The translations under genes were made by a program, and so were the position numbers. Under the pieces are notes generated by a model that did no database searches, was not told where the DNA came from, and saw only the letters and a list, made by a program, of their open reading frames with translations. A stretch of 64,000 nucleotides of DNA. Source: Porphyra umbilicalis. Its lineage: Eukaryota; Rhodophyta; Bangiophyceae; Bangiales; Bangiaceae. This document shows positions 1-10,927 of this stretch, piece after piece; positions within the stretch are counted from its first letter, which is position 1, and each line of letters begins with the position of its first letter. Where the stretch lies: contig KV918908.1 of NCBI GenBank assembly GCA_002049455.2, positions 62,001-126,000 of the forward strand, given 5' to 3'.

Positions 1-63
1 CGCTCGTCGGCGGCGGGGGGGGGGGGGGCGGCGGCGGCCGACGCGGCAGCGGCGGCGGCGGCC

Positions 64-303
64 ATGCCGACCGCCTCGTCCGTGTCCCCAGTCGGTGCGG
101 CGGCGGCGGCGGGCGCGGGTGGCGGCAAGGAAAATGCGGGCGCCGGCGGTGGGGGGGACGCGGTGACGCCGCGGACGGCCCGCCGCCGCTGCTCCCTGCT
201 CGTCGATGACGCGGGCGTGCGCGTCGTGCTGTCGGCGCTGCGGCCGGTGGTGGGCGGGGGCGAGTCCCCACCGTCGGCCGCCAATGTCGTCGCCGCGCGC
301 TCC

Positions 304-347
<44 letters not shown>

Positions 348-527
348 GGCGCCCCGGCGGCTCGCCGGCGCCATGGACGACCTGTCGGGGGTGGTGGGGC
401 CGGCGGCGGCGGCGGCGGGCGGCGCCTCGCCGCACCGCGCCGCGTGGGCGCCCACGTCGCCCCCAGCGGCAACGCCACTCCCCACCGACGGCGCCGACGA
501 CGGCGCTGTGTCGGACGACGCCGACGA

Positions 528-559
<32 letters not shown>

Positions 560-2861
560 CCGACGCCGACGCCGACGCCGACGACGACGGTGCCACGGCC
601 GACGGTGCGCGCGGCGGCGACGGCGGCGGGGCGGCGGCGGCGGCGGCGGCGGCCGTCACGCCCGCGGCGGCGCGGACGCGCCCCCCCCCCGGCGCCTACA
701 CGCACGCGGACGCGTACACGCCCGCCGGGGCGGCGCCGACGCCCGCCGTCGGCGCCTTTGCGGCGGGCATGGCCGCCGCCGCGGGCGCCGCCTGCCCGCC
801 GCCCGACGGCGGCGGCGGCGGCGGCGGCGGGGGCGGCACGCCCGCGCGCACCCCCGCCCGCCGGGGGGGGGGGGGCGCCTTTGCGTTTGGGGCCCCCCCG
901 GGCGCGCGGGGGGGGTTTGGGGGGACCCCCGCGCGGCGGGTGCCGTCGGCCACGCCGGGGCGCCTGCCGCCGCTGGCCGCCCCGCGCGCGGCGGGCGCCG
1001 ACGGTGGGGGGGACGGGGGGGGGGACGACGCCCCGACGCCCCGCCGCGTGCTGCCGCTCGTGCGCACGCCCGCGGGCGCCCCGCGGCCGCCGCCGACGCG
1101 CACGCCGGGGCGGGCGCCGGCGCGCACGCCCGCGCGGGCGCCCGCGCGCACGCCGGCAACGGCGCGCGGCCGCCCGGCCGCCACGGGTCGGCGCATCGCG
1201 GGGGCGACGCCCGCCCCCCCACACGCCGGCGCCCCCGCCGACGCGGCCGCCGCGTCGGCGGCGCCCCCCCCCCCCCCGCGCACCCGCCGACACTGGCGGC
1301 GGCGGCGGCGGCGCCGCCGCCGCTGCCGCTCGCGCGCCTCGGCCCCCCGGCCGGGCGCCCGCCGACGCCCGCCCGCCTCCCCGTCGGCGGCCGCCCGTCG
1401 CGGTCGGCGGCGGTGCCGTTTGGGGCCCCCCCCGCCGTGGCGGCCACGCGCACCGTGGCGGGGGCGGGGCCGGCGACGGAGCCCCGCCGGCGGGCGCGTC
1501 CTGGGGGGGAAGACACCCCGCCCGCGGCGGCCGCGGCGGCCGCCATCCCCCGCCGCCTCGGCGGCGGCGGTGGTGGCGGCGGGGGTCGACCCGGGGGCGC
1601 CCTCCCCCTCACGGCCCCCCGCCCCGCGCGCGCGCCGGCGCGCGGCGTGTTTGGCGCTCGCTCGGCGGCCAAGCCGCCCGCGGGGCGGTGGGGTGGCGCT
1701 CCCGCCGCCGCGGCGCCACTCAGCGTCGCCCGCACGCTGCGCGTCGACGACGGGCCGGCGGTGGTGGAGGGGCGGGCGCCCAAGCGCCCGCGCCTGTCGC
1801 CGCCGCTCCAAGGGGGAGAGGGAGCCGACGCGCCGCCGACGGCAGCGTCGGCGGTCGCGGCGGCGGCGGCCACCGCCGCCGCCGCCGCCGCTGCGGCGGC
1901 CGCCGCCGCTGCTGCTGCTGCGGCGGCGGCGGCGGCCACCCCCACCGCGGCGGCTGACGCGGCGGCGGCGGCGGCGACGGCGGCGGCGCCCGCGTCGCCG
2001 CCCCCGACGGCGGGAGCGCCGCCGCCGCCGCCGCACCCGCCGGTGACCACCACCCCCGCGGCGGCGCCCGCACAGGCGGCCACCCCCGCCCCGGCGGCGC
2101 GCGCGGACGCGCCCGCCCCCCCGGCGCGCACGCCCGCCGACGCGGCCACGGCGGGGATGGCGGCGTCGCTCTCCCGCGTGCGCCTGCGCGGCGGCGTCCC
2201 CCCCCCCTCGGGGGCGCGGTCCCCCTTCCTCAGCCGCCGCGCGTGGCGCCAATCGTCGATTGACGCGGCGGCGGCAGAGGCGGCCGCCGCCGCCGCCGCC
2301 GCCGACGCGACGCCGCGACTGGCGGGGGCGGTGGCGACGGGGGCGGCCGCGTCGTCGGGCGGCGCCTCTGCGACGGCGGCGCCCGCGCAGGCGCTGCCGT
2401 GGGACCACCCGGCCGTTGCAGAGCCGCCGCCGGGCGCCCTGGACGGCGTGCCGGCGCTGTACCCCGAGGTGGCGCCCTACCCCCCGTCGCGGGCGGTCGT
2501 CGCGACGCTCTTTCCGCCAGAGGGGGCAGCGGCGCCGGCGGCGGTGGCGGCGGTGGGGGCTGTGCCGGTGGCAGGGGCGGCAGCCGCTGTCGCTGCCGAC
2601 GGCGACGGCGGCGGCGTCGACGCGGGCGGGGCGGCGTCGCCCGCCGCCGCCGGCGACGCGGGCGGGGCGGCGTCGCCCGCCGCCGCGTCGCCCGCCGCCG
2701 CCGACGTGGTGGCGATGGAGAGCGGGGCGGTGACGCCGCCGCCGCGGCGGCGGGCGCCGACGCCCGCCCCCCCCACCCCCACCGACGAGGACGAGGGCGA
2801 CGCCGGTGCCGAGGAGGGGGACGACGACGAGGCGGCCGACGCGCGCGCCGACGGGGACGAG

Positions 2862-2907
<46 letters not shown>

Positions 2908-3711
2908 GTGCCGACGGTGCGGACGTGGGGCCCCCGTCGGCGGCGCGGCGGCGGTCGGTGGGCACGTGCTCGACGGGGGGCACCCCCCCCCCCCCACCCG
3001 CAAGCGCCGCGCCGTCTCCATGGCGCCCGCCGCCGGCGGCGCCACCCCGTCCATCATGCGCCCCCCGGTGGCCCCCCCCCCGCCACCGCCGCCGGCGCCG
3101 GCGCCGCCCCCCCCCCCGCACCCGCCGGTCGGTGCTCTTTGCCGACGCGGCCGGGCAGCGGCTGGAGCTGCCCCGCGGCCCGCACTACTCCCCCTTTATC
3201 CCCCGCGGGCGGGGGCGGGTGGGGGGGCGGCCGGCCACCCGCCCGCCCGCCCCCGCCACCCCCGCCGGCCGCTGCCGCCGCGGCCAGTGTTGGCGCCCTA
3301 CGAGGCGCCCCCGTCGCTGCTCTCGTCGGCGCTGCAGTCGGTCGGGCGGCTGTTTTGGACGGGCTCCCCCGCCGACGGGGCGGGGGCGGGCGCGGGCGCG
3401 GGCGCGGGGCCGGGCGCGCCGGTCGGCGACGGCGAGACGAGCACCCCGCTGGCGGTGCTGTCGGCCGCGCGGCGGGCGGCGGCGGCGGGCGGGGGTGGCG
3501 ACGGCACAGCCGGCGGTGCCGCCTCAGACGACGATGACGACGCGTCGTCGGCCACCCCCGACGGGTTTGGTGAGGGCGACGGGGAGGGGGAGGGGCGGCC
3601 CCCGGTCCCCGACGCGGCGGCGGCGGCGGCGGCGGCGGCCGACGCGGGGGCGGGTGCGGCGGGGGCGGCGGGGGTGCCGAGCCCCGCCCGCGCGCTCGCG
3701 TTTGGGGCACC

Positions 3712-3745
<34 letters not shown>

Positions 3746-4608
3746 ATGGAGGTCGACGGGGGGGCCCCCGACGGCCGCGCGCCCGCCGCCCGCGACGCTG
3801 CCGCCGCCCCCGCGTCGGCCGCCGACACGCCGACGCGCGCGCCCGCGGGCCGCCCCGACGGGTCTGTCGACGCGCGCCCGCCCGCGGCGGGCGCGGTGGG
3901 AGACGCGCCGCCGCCCCCCGCGGCGACGGCGGCGGCGGCGGCGACTACCGCCGACGCGGGCCCGTCGACGCCCGCCACGCCGACGTCAGACGCGCGCGCG
4001 CGCCTCTCGTGGTTGGCCACGAGCCTCGCCACGCTCTTTGCGACGCCGCCCGCGGCGGCGGCGGCGGCGGCCGCGGCGGCCGTGCCAGCGGCGGCGGCGG
4101 CAGCGGCGGCGGCGGCAGCGCCGGCGTCCCGCACCCCCGCGGGGGCGCCACGCACGCCCACGGCGGCGTCCCGCACGCCCACGGCGGCGTCCCGCACCCC
4201 CGCAGGGGCGGCGCGCACCCCCGCAGGGGCGGCGCGCACCCCCGCCGGGACAGCGCCGACCCCCCCAGGGGCAGTGCCGACGCTCCCCACGGGGGCGGTG
4301 ACCCCCCCCCCCCCCCCACCACCGACGCTGCCGCCGACGACGCGTCCCCCTCCGACGCCGAGACGGCACCGCCGACCCCCCCCGGCGCCGTCGACGCGGC
4401 CGCCGTGGCGGCGGCGCTCGCGGCGGTTGTTGACGGGGGCCCCCGCGGCGGCCGCGCCGCCGCCGCCGCCGCCCGCCGCCGCACCGCCCCGCCGCCCGCC
4501 GACGGCGGGGGCGGGGGACTGGCAGACGGGGGCGCCCCCGCGCACCGCCGCCGCACGACCACCGGTGCGGCGGTGGTGGTGGGGTGGGGCGTGCCCGACG
4601 GCGACGGT

Positions 4609-4646
<38 letters not shown>

Positions 4647-5688
4647 GGCGATGGAGATTGATACGCCGCACACGCCGGCGGCGGCGGCGGCGCCGCCGCG
4701 CGACGCGGACGCGGGCGCGGGTGCGGCGGGGGGGGCGGTGCGGGACCCCGCGTCGGCGCGCCGTGCGCCCGCCGCCATTGGCGGGGAGGCGGCGGCGGGC
4801 GGTGGCGGCGGTGTCGGCGTTGCGGCAGACGCGACGGCGGCGGGTGACGCAGACACGGACGTAAATGGGGACGAGGGCGAGGGCGCGCAAGGGGGCGCCG
4901 CGTCGGCAGACGCGGACGCCGCCGACGGCGGCGGGGAGGGGGAGGGGGACGCCGAGGCAGACGCGGACGGCGCCGACGGCGACGGGGGTGGGGAGGATGG
5001 GGACGAGGAGGAGGGCGTGTTGACCGACAGCGACATGGACGTGGACGGGCCTGCGGCGGCGGCGGCGGACACGGGTGCGGCCGCTGGTGGGGGCGCCGCC
5101 GGTGACGCTGCGAGCGGCCGTCGGGCGGCTGTGGACGCTCCTGGCAACGGTGGCGAGGACGGCGACGACGGTGAGGCTGCCGACGGGGGCGACGGGGTGG
5201 GGGCCGAGGCCGAGGCCGAGGCCGAGGCCGCGGCCAACGTCCATGCCGACGCTGGCGCCACGTCTGGATCCGAGGCTGACGCCGACGCCGATGCGGGCGC
5301 CCAAGCGACGACCGACGACGAGGCCGACGCGGAGGCCGATGCGGGCGCCCAAGCGGTGACCGACGACGAGGCCGACGGCGACGCCGATGCGGGCGCCCAA
5401 GCGGCGACCGACGACGAGGCCGACGCTGAGGGCGCAGACACCCCCCCCCCCCCCCCCCCCGCGTGGCAGGCCGAGGCGGCGGCCGCCCTCGCCAAACTCA
5501 CCGTCGCGCAGCTGCGGCGGCGCGCCGCCGCCGCGGGCGTGCACCCCGACCGGCGGGTGTTAAAGGCCGACCTCGTCGCGCTGCTCGTCGCCGCCACTGG
5601 CGCGCCCGCCCCGCCCGCCGGCCCGCCGGCCGCGCCGTCGCCGCCGCGCTCCGCGTCGCCGGCGGACCTCCACGCGCGCCTCGCCGAC

Positions 5689-5726
<38 letters not shown>

Positions 5727-6273
5727 GCCGCCGTCGGCCGTCAAGCCGCCGCCCGCCGCCGCCGACGACGTCGACGACGACGACGACGACGGCGGGGACG
5801 CGCACGGCGACGACAGCGGCGGCGGCGGCGGCGCCAAGGCCGCCGCCGCGACGGCCGACGTTGCCGACGGTGGTGCTGGTGACGGCGGCGACGCGTGGAC
5901 GGCCGCCGCCCTCGGCGGGTGGACGGTCGTGCGGCTGCGGGGGGAGCTCACGCGGCGGCACCTGCCGACGGGCGGGCGCAAGCGGGAGCTCGTCGACCGC
6001 CTCGCCGCCGCGGCGGCGCCCGAGCCCGCCTCGTCGGTGGCGAGCCCGGCGCACTCCCCGCCGCCGACCGCGCACTCCCCCGACGATGAGCTGTCCGAGG
6101 CCGACGCGGACGGCGACGGTGACGACGGCGACGGCGCGGACGCTGCCGCCGCCGGCGCGACGGCGACGGACAGTGACGGGCAGGACGACACGGACGACGA
6201 CGTGGATGACCAGGGTGACGACCGTGCCGTCGACGTGGATGACCAGGGTGACGACCGTGCCGTCGACGACAGG

Positions 6274-6305
<32 letters not shown>

Positions 6306-7262
6306 CAACGACGATGGTGCAGACGCGGCGGCGGCGGCCGACGCGCCGCGCGACTGGTCGGCGCTGACGGTCAAGGTGCTCCGCACCGCCCTCGACGCGC
6401 GGGGCGTCGACAGTCGGGGCCTCCGCAAAGCCGCCCTCGTCGCCCGCCTCGTCACTGCCGACGCGGCGGCCGACCGGCGGTCCGCGTCGGCGCCCGCCTC
6501 CCCGACGCGCGGCGGCGGCGGCGCCGCCGCCGCCGTCGACGCGCCCGCCACGACGCGCACGGCGCGGCGGCGGCGGCCGCGGGCGGCGGCGGCGGCGGCG
6601 GCGACGCCCGCGGTGACAGCGTCGTCGGCGGCCGACGGGGCGGCGGCGGTTGCGGGGGTGCCCGCCACCCGCGGCGGCGGCGGCGGGGGCGGTGCACGCG
6701 GCACCGCGCGGCGGCGGCCGGTGGTGGCCCTCGACACGCCGCCGCCGCCCGGGAGCGACGCGGACGAGGGCGACGGCGGCGGCGGCGGGGCGGCGGCGGC
6801 CGAGGCGGCGGCGGCGGCGGCGGCGGCCGCCGCGTACGCCGACCAAACGGTCAAGCAGCTGCGGGGGGCCCTCAAGGCGCGGGGCTTGGACGGGGGGGGC
6901 GTCAAGGCCGCCCTCGTCGCCCGCCTCGTTGCCGCCGACGGGCCGCCGGCGGCCGAGGGGGGGGGGGGGCCCTACACCGCCGCCTACCACCTCGACGTGG
7001 GCGGGGGGGGGGGGAAGACGGCGGCGACGGCGGCGACGGTGGCGACGGTGGCGGCGGTGGCGGCGACGGCGACGGTGGCGACGGTGGCGGCGACGGTGGG
7101 GGGGGGGCGACGCCCGCCGCGACGGCGACCGCCGACGCGGCCGCCGCGTATTCGGGGATGAAGGTCGCGACGCTGCGCGTCGCGCTCAAGCGCCGGGGGT
7201 TGAGCGTGGCGGGGAAAAAGGGGGAGCTCGTGTCGCGGCTGGTCGCCGCCGAGTTTTCCTAG
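64..7262 (+). CDS. Giant low-complexity protein with five C-terminal SAP domains (5' end possibly outside window)
   Basis: Function unknown; a DNA- or chromatin-binding nuclear protein is inferred because SAP domains bind AT-rich or scaffold DNA. The roughly 2,400-residue span is mostly Ala/Gly/Pro/Asp runs. Near the start is a KEN..TPRTARRR stretch, then many R-T-P-A repeats (about 840-1170 and 4125-4270), a PKRPRL basic patch near 1780 that could be a nuclear localisation signal, acidic blocks, and three copies of a 16-residue unit containing ADAGAQ.TDDEAD (5290-5430). SAP-like helices lie near 5482-5595, 5906-6017, 6355-6462, 6835-6940 and 7149-7259; the last ends at TAG 7260-7262. The reading frame switches several times, always near long G or C runs (around 1265-1277, 2983-2997, 3100-3290, 4300-4318 and 6958-7015), so the exact sequence is uncertain. 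The frame is open upstream of ATG 64 to the window edge, so the true start may lie outside. The identity of the SAP array is fairly sure; the gene model is not. Confidence 0.6.
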
Positions 7263-9053
7263 GCGCCGCCGCCGCGGCGGGGCGGCGTTTTGTCTTGGTG
7301 GGGTGGTCTCGGTTTTTTTTTTTGGGGTTTTTTTTTGTTTTCTTGCATCGTGTTGATTGGGGTCGTGTGTTGCCGGTACGACTCGACGGTCTGTCTCCCT
7401 CGAGTCGACTTGGTGACGCTCTTTGCCACGACGCCATAGCCGAGCTCGTCCGACGATGGGAACGCAACAGTGCCTCTGCGCGAGGTGGTTGCGGCTCAAA
7501 AAGAACAACACGCACAGAAGACAGTAGTCGTACGCTGCGCACGAGCGACCATGCCGCATCATGACCGCACAGCAGGATCAAAACCACGTTACCCCCTCAG
7601 CCGCACGACCGTCGATTCCAGCCTCTTGCACGGATCCGTTGGCCGTTCGCACGCCCAACAGAGGGCCTGCAGAGAGCCCTGTTTCCGCATTGGAACGTCC
7701 ATTTCTTGTCGACATTGACAATTATGGCATGGTACCAGAGCTCCCCTCACGAACAAAGATGGACATGAAAATTCCGTCCGTGGGTCATACCTGGTACGTG
7801 GCGCGGGGGAACCCGCATGGTTTTGTGTAATATGAACAATATTCTTGCGGCATCTTTCTGCTGGGACCGTCAGACCTGATAAACTTGAGTTGGCTTCCGA
7901 CACAAAATCTGGTGCGAGGTGCACGCCACCTGCACAGGAATCTCTCGTGCCTGTGTTAGACTACTGCGAACATGCACCAAACGCGTGTCGAGGCATGCAG
8001 AAAAGCGCATGGAGTCCTGCAACCTCAGGACACCCACTTGCGCAGATTTTCATCTGGAACCTGCATTTCAGGCTGCCATTGGGAGGAGTACCAGTCATCC
8101 TTCCAAGAAAGGCACGTGTCCCATGGTCGTGAGGCCGGGCATCGCCAAAAAGTGCCTTGGTGTGGACAAAACCTGGTCAGAACGTGAGAGCTCCTCGTGT
8201 TGCTGTGCGGGACGATGAGCGGGGACTGTGTGAGGTGGTGAGAAGCGATCCAGATCGAGCCGATCAGCATTGCTGGCCGTGCAGGTCTGCAGCTCGAATC
8301 TGCTGAGCTTTGGCTGCTTGATGTACAGTTCCAAGCAACACAAGCAAACTAAGGTGCTGGAGTAAGCTAATCACGACACCAGGGCATGCCAGAATATGCA
8401 AGGTATGTACGACCTGGTTGTGCACAACGTCTGTCCAAATCACCACAGGTCGTGCAACATACCTGCATAGTACAGAGAGTAACATGCACCAGATCTATCC
8501 ATTCCACGGAGAATGTGCGCAAATTTCATTCATCGTTTGTGTTGCCGACAGCAAATTTTCTGTTTTTTTTTTTGCATTCTCAATGAAATCGTGTACATGA
8601 AACCCTTGGTGACAAGACGCAAGGCGATGTGAGGCCCCAAAGCCATGGGTGCCAAAGTTCTAGTCTTCACGATCAAGAATGCAGGTACATAAGCTTCCTA
8701 TAGCACCTCATCGATGCCAGGGCCGCCATAGCCTCTTCGGAAAGCACGGCGGTAGCGACAGTCTGCATGCTTCTGGGTGATAAAATCAGTCCCTACGGGG
8801 CCATTGAGGCCACCTTGCAGAGCAACCTGCAGTGATCCGCACTCGATTTCTCCCGGAATGCGCGATTTGGAGTAACGTGGTTTAGACCTTGCTGTGCCGT
8901 GATAGATGAAGGGAGGAGGACATGGTTGAACGTGGGCATCTCCAAACGCCCCGGTGGAGATTATCAACACAAAAAAACCAAACGGATGGGCCTGTCTGGC
9001 GTGGTGCCGACCCCGTGGCGCCAGACCCGCACGACCAGCCGTCCCCCCGCCCC
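7263..9053. other. Convergent intergenic region, no gene recognised
   Basis: The first 90 bases after the SAP-gene stop are GC- then T-rich, with T runs near 7312-7340, and probably form its 3' untranslated region. From about 7400 the composition falls to ordinary values and all frames are short. I see no conserved protein motif, RNA or terminal repeat. The last 300 bases before 9054 should contain the 3' end of the minus-strand neighbour. Confidence 0.5.
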
Positions 9054-10163
9054 TCAAGTCGCCCGCCGCAGCGTCGACTGCGACGTCGACAGCAGCACCC
9101 CATCCGCCCCGTACGACCGCCTCAACAGCAGCCGGCGGTCGCCCGACCCCTCTGGGAACCCGAGCTTGACGCGGTCCGCCTCGGAGCGGAGCCACCCCAC
9201 CTCCACCACCGCCCCCCCGTCGTCGCCCTTGACGACCCGCACGTGCATGCCGAGCGGCAGCAGCACGAGGCCGTCCAAGTCGGCCTCTGCCGGCACCCCG
9301 TCCCCCCCGTCGGTGACCCACGGTCCCGCCAGGGCGGCGGCGTCCATGGACGGCTCTGCCGGCCAGCCCGAAATGAACCCCGACGCGCCCTCCATCATGC
9401 TCCCGTCGCACCAGCGCACGTACCACGTTTCGTGGATGACGACGAGCGGTTGGACAATCGCGCCGGTCGCCCACTCCCACGACACGCGGACGGCCATGCG
9501 CTCCCGCGGGAGCTCCACCTCCCCCGCCGCCGGCACGGCGCCCGTGTCGACGAGGCACACCTCCGCCTTGGGGTGACGGTCCAGGATGGACTTGTAGGCG
9601 GTCGGCACGGCCGCCTCCCCCGCCGCGTAGGCGCCCGAGGGGAACATGGCAAACCCGTCGGTGGCCGTGTCGTGGATGACCAGGTGCTCGTCGCACGAAA
9701 TGATCTCGTCGAGGGTGATCGTCGGGTACTGTTGAAACTCCTTGACGTAGAGGGCGGTCTTGCGGAGCTTGACGGACGTTGTCGTGGCGTACCCGACGGG
9801 GTGCATGTTCCACTCGACAAAGTCGTCGGGCACCTCAATGGCCGGGATCTTCATGGCCTCCCCGGTGGCGGGGTCGACTTTGGCCTGGAAGCCGTTCCAC
9901 TCGCCGTCGAGGGAGGTGGCAAAGGCCGCCGCCACGTCGTCGGCGGGCGCGCCGCCGCCGGGGGTGACGGTGACAGTGGCAGACGCCGCAGGCGTCGGCG
10001 CCTTCATGCAAGGAGTGGTGGGGAGGGTGGGGGGGATGGCGGCGACCCGCCGCCGTCGGGGGACGGCCGGCAGCCACCGGCCGGCCGCCACCGCCGCCGG
10101 TCGCAGCGCGGCGCCGGGGAGCAGCCGCGGCGGGCAGGACGCTGCAAAGGCAGGGGACACCAT
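9054..10163 (-). CDS. Plastid-targeted DUF3598-like protein
   Basis: A 369-residue protein with an intact frame. I chose ATG at 10163 because it opens a good plastid transit peptide: Ser/Ala/Arg/Pro-rich, almost no acidic residues through about residue 45, with a PRRRRVAAI stretch. The mature part starts near ATSLDGEWNGFQ and has VPDDFVEWNMHP, then a C-terminal LLPLGMHVRV...EVGWL...RRSYGADGVLLS pattern. This order (W-x-G near the start, a P..F.EW motif, an LPxG plus GW strand pair and an R.YDAxG end) recalls the cyanobacterial/plastid DUF3598 family, thought to adopt a calycin-like beta-barrel; its function is not established. The assignment is from memory of the family pattern and is tentative. 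The gene is divergent from the BCS1-like gene, with 764 bases between the two start codons. Confidence 0.6.
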   Translation of the reverse strand: MVSPAFAASCPPRLLPGAALRPAAVAAGRWLPAVPRRRRVAAIPPTLPTTPCMKAPTPAASATVTVTPGGGAPADDVAAAFATSLDGEWNGFQAKVDPATGEAMKIPAIEVPDDFVEWNMHPVGYATTTSVKLRKTALYVKEFQQYPTITLDEIISCDEHLVIHDTATDGFAMFPSGAYAAGEAAVPTAYKSILDRHPKAEVCLVDTGAVPAAGEVELPRERMAVRVSWEWATGAIVQPLVVIHETWYVRWCDGSMMEGASGFISGWPAEPSMDAAALAGPWVTDGGDGVPAEADLDGLVLLPLGMHVRVVKGDDGGAVVEVGWLRSEADRVKLGFPEGSGDRRLLLRRSYGADGVLLSTSQSTLRRAT

Positions 10164-10927
10164 CGTGACGAGTGGGTAGGCGGAAGGAGCAGTCACAAAC
10201 AGGGGGCTGTGGGGAAGTGGACAGAGACCGTTAGAGGGGGCCGGTGGTCGCACCGCAGCGGTCCGGGGCGCATTGATGGCGTCAGTCGACCGCACCAAGG
10301 CAGGATGTACTGTACGGAAGAAGCAACAGCGGTCGAAGGACTCCTCCTCTAGATGGCTCGACGGAGGGCAAGCTCCGCGCATCCCCTACGACCCATCTCG
10401 GTTCGGGCCCGCGGGGCACTCAACGCACTGATCCGGGCCCTCCCGAGAGCGTGAGATACGTCGACGAGCCCACTTAACATAAGTCCAATATGAGGGATGC
10501 CATTCCAGCGACTCAGGCGGCTCCTCCTGGCCAGCCCAGAGACCGACCCTGGCCAGCCCAGAGACCGACAGACTGCGGGATAGGCGGACAGCGCACGAGC
10601 TGTCTTGCTGTGAGCGCGTCTGGCGCCGCTGCCCCAAAGCCGCGGCCCCCGCAGGCGCCGCTTGTGCCGGCCCTCGCTCTTGCCGCCGGCGAGGCCACCG
10701 CCAATGAGGGCGGCAGGTTCTGGTCGAGGCGGCCCGCTCCGGCCGGTCGGAGCCTCGCCCGACGGCTGATGCTGACGAGCGACCGCGGTCGACACCCGTA
10801 CACCTGTCCCAACGGCGACGATCCGCGCCCGGCACCGACACCGCCGCAACCGTCGTCGCTCAGGGGCCGCCGCATCAGAAAGCCGCCGACGCCGTGGACC
10901 CAGCCGACCGGGTGGTAGCGGTGGTTG
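10164..10927. promoter_or_regulatory. Shared divergent upstream region (DUF3598-like / BCS1-like)
   Basis: This 764-base stretch separates two start codons facing apart and should hold both promoters. No clear TATA box is visible. It contains a perfect tandem duplication of 22 bases (10526-10547 and 10548-10569). The role assignment follows from position only. Confidence 0.35.
10526..10569. repeat. 22-bp tandem duplication in divergent promoter
   Basis: Two adjacent, identical 22-base units, each starting cctggccagcccagag and ending accgac. They may be a recent slippage product or a doubled binding site; nothing else supports a role. Confidence 0.85.

Noticed and set aside
64-6990. Very long overlapping open frames on both strands in the SAP gene region
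   Set aside because: They are by-products of extreme GC content, which removes stop codons in all frames; only the frames with SAP and TP-repeat sense were kept.
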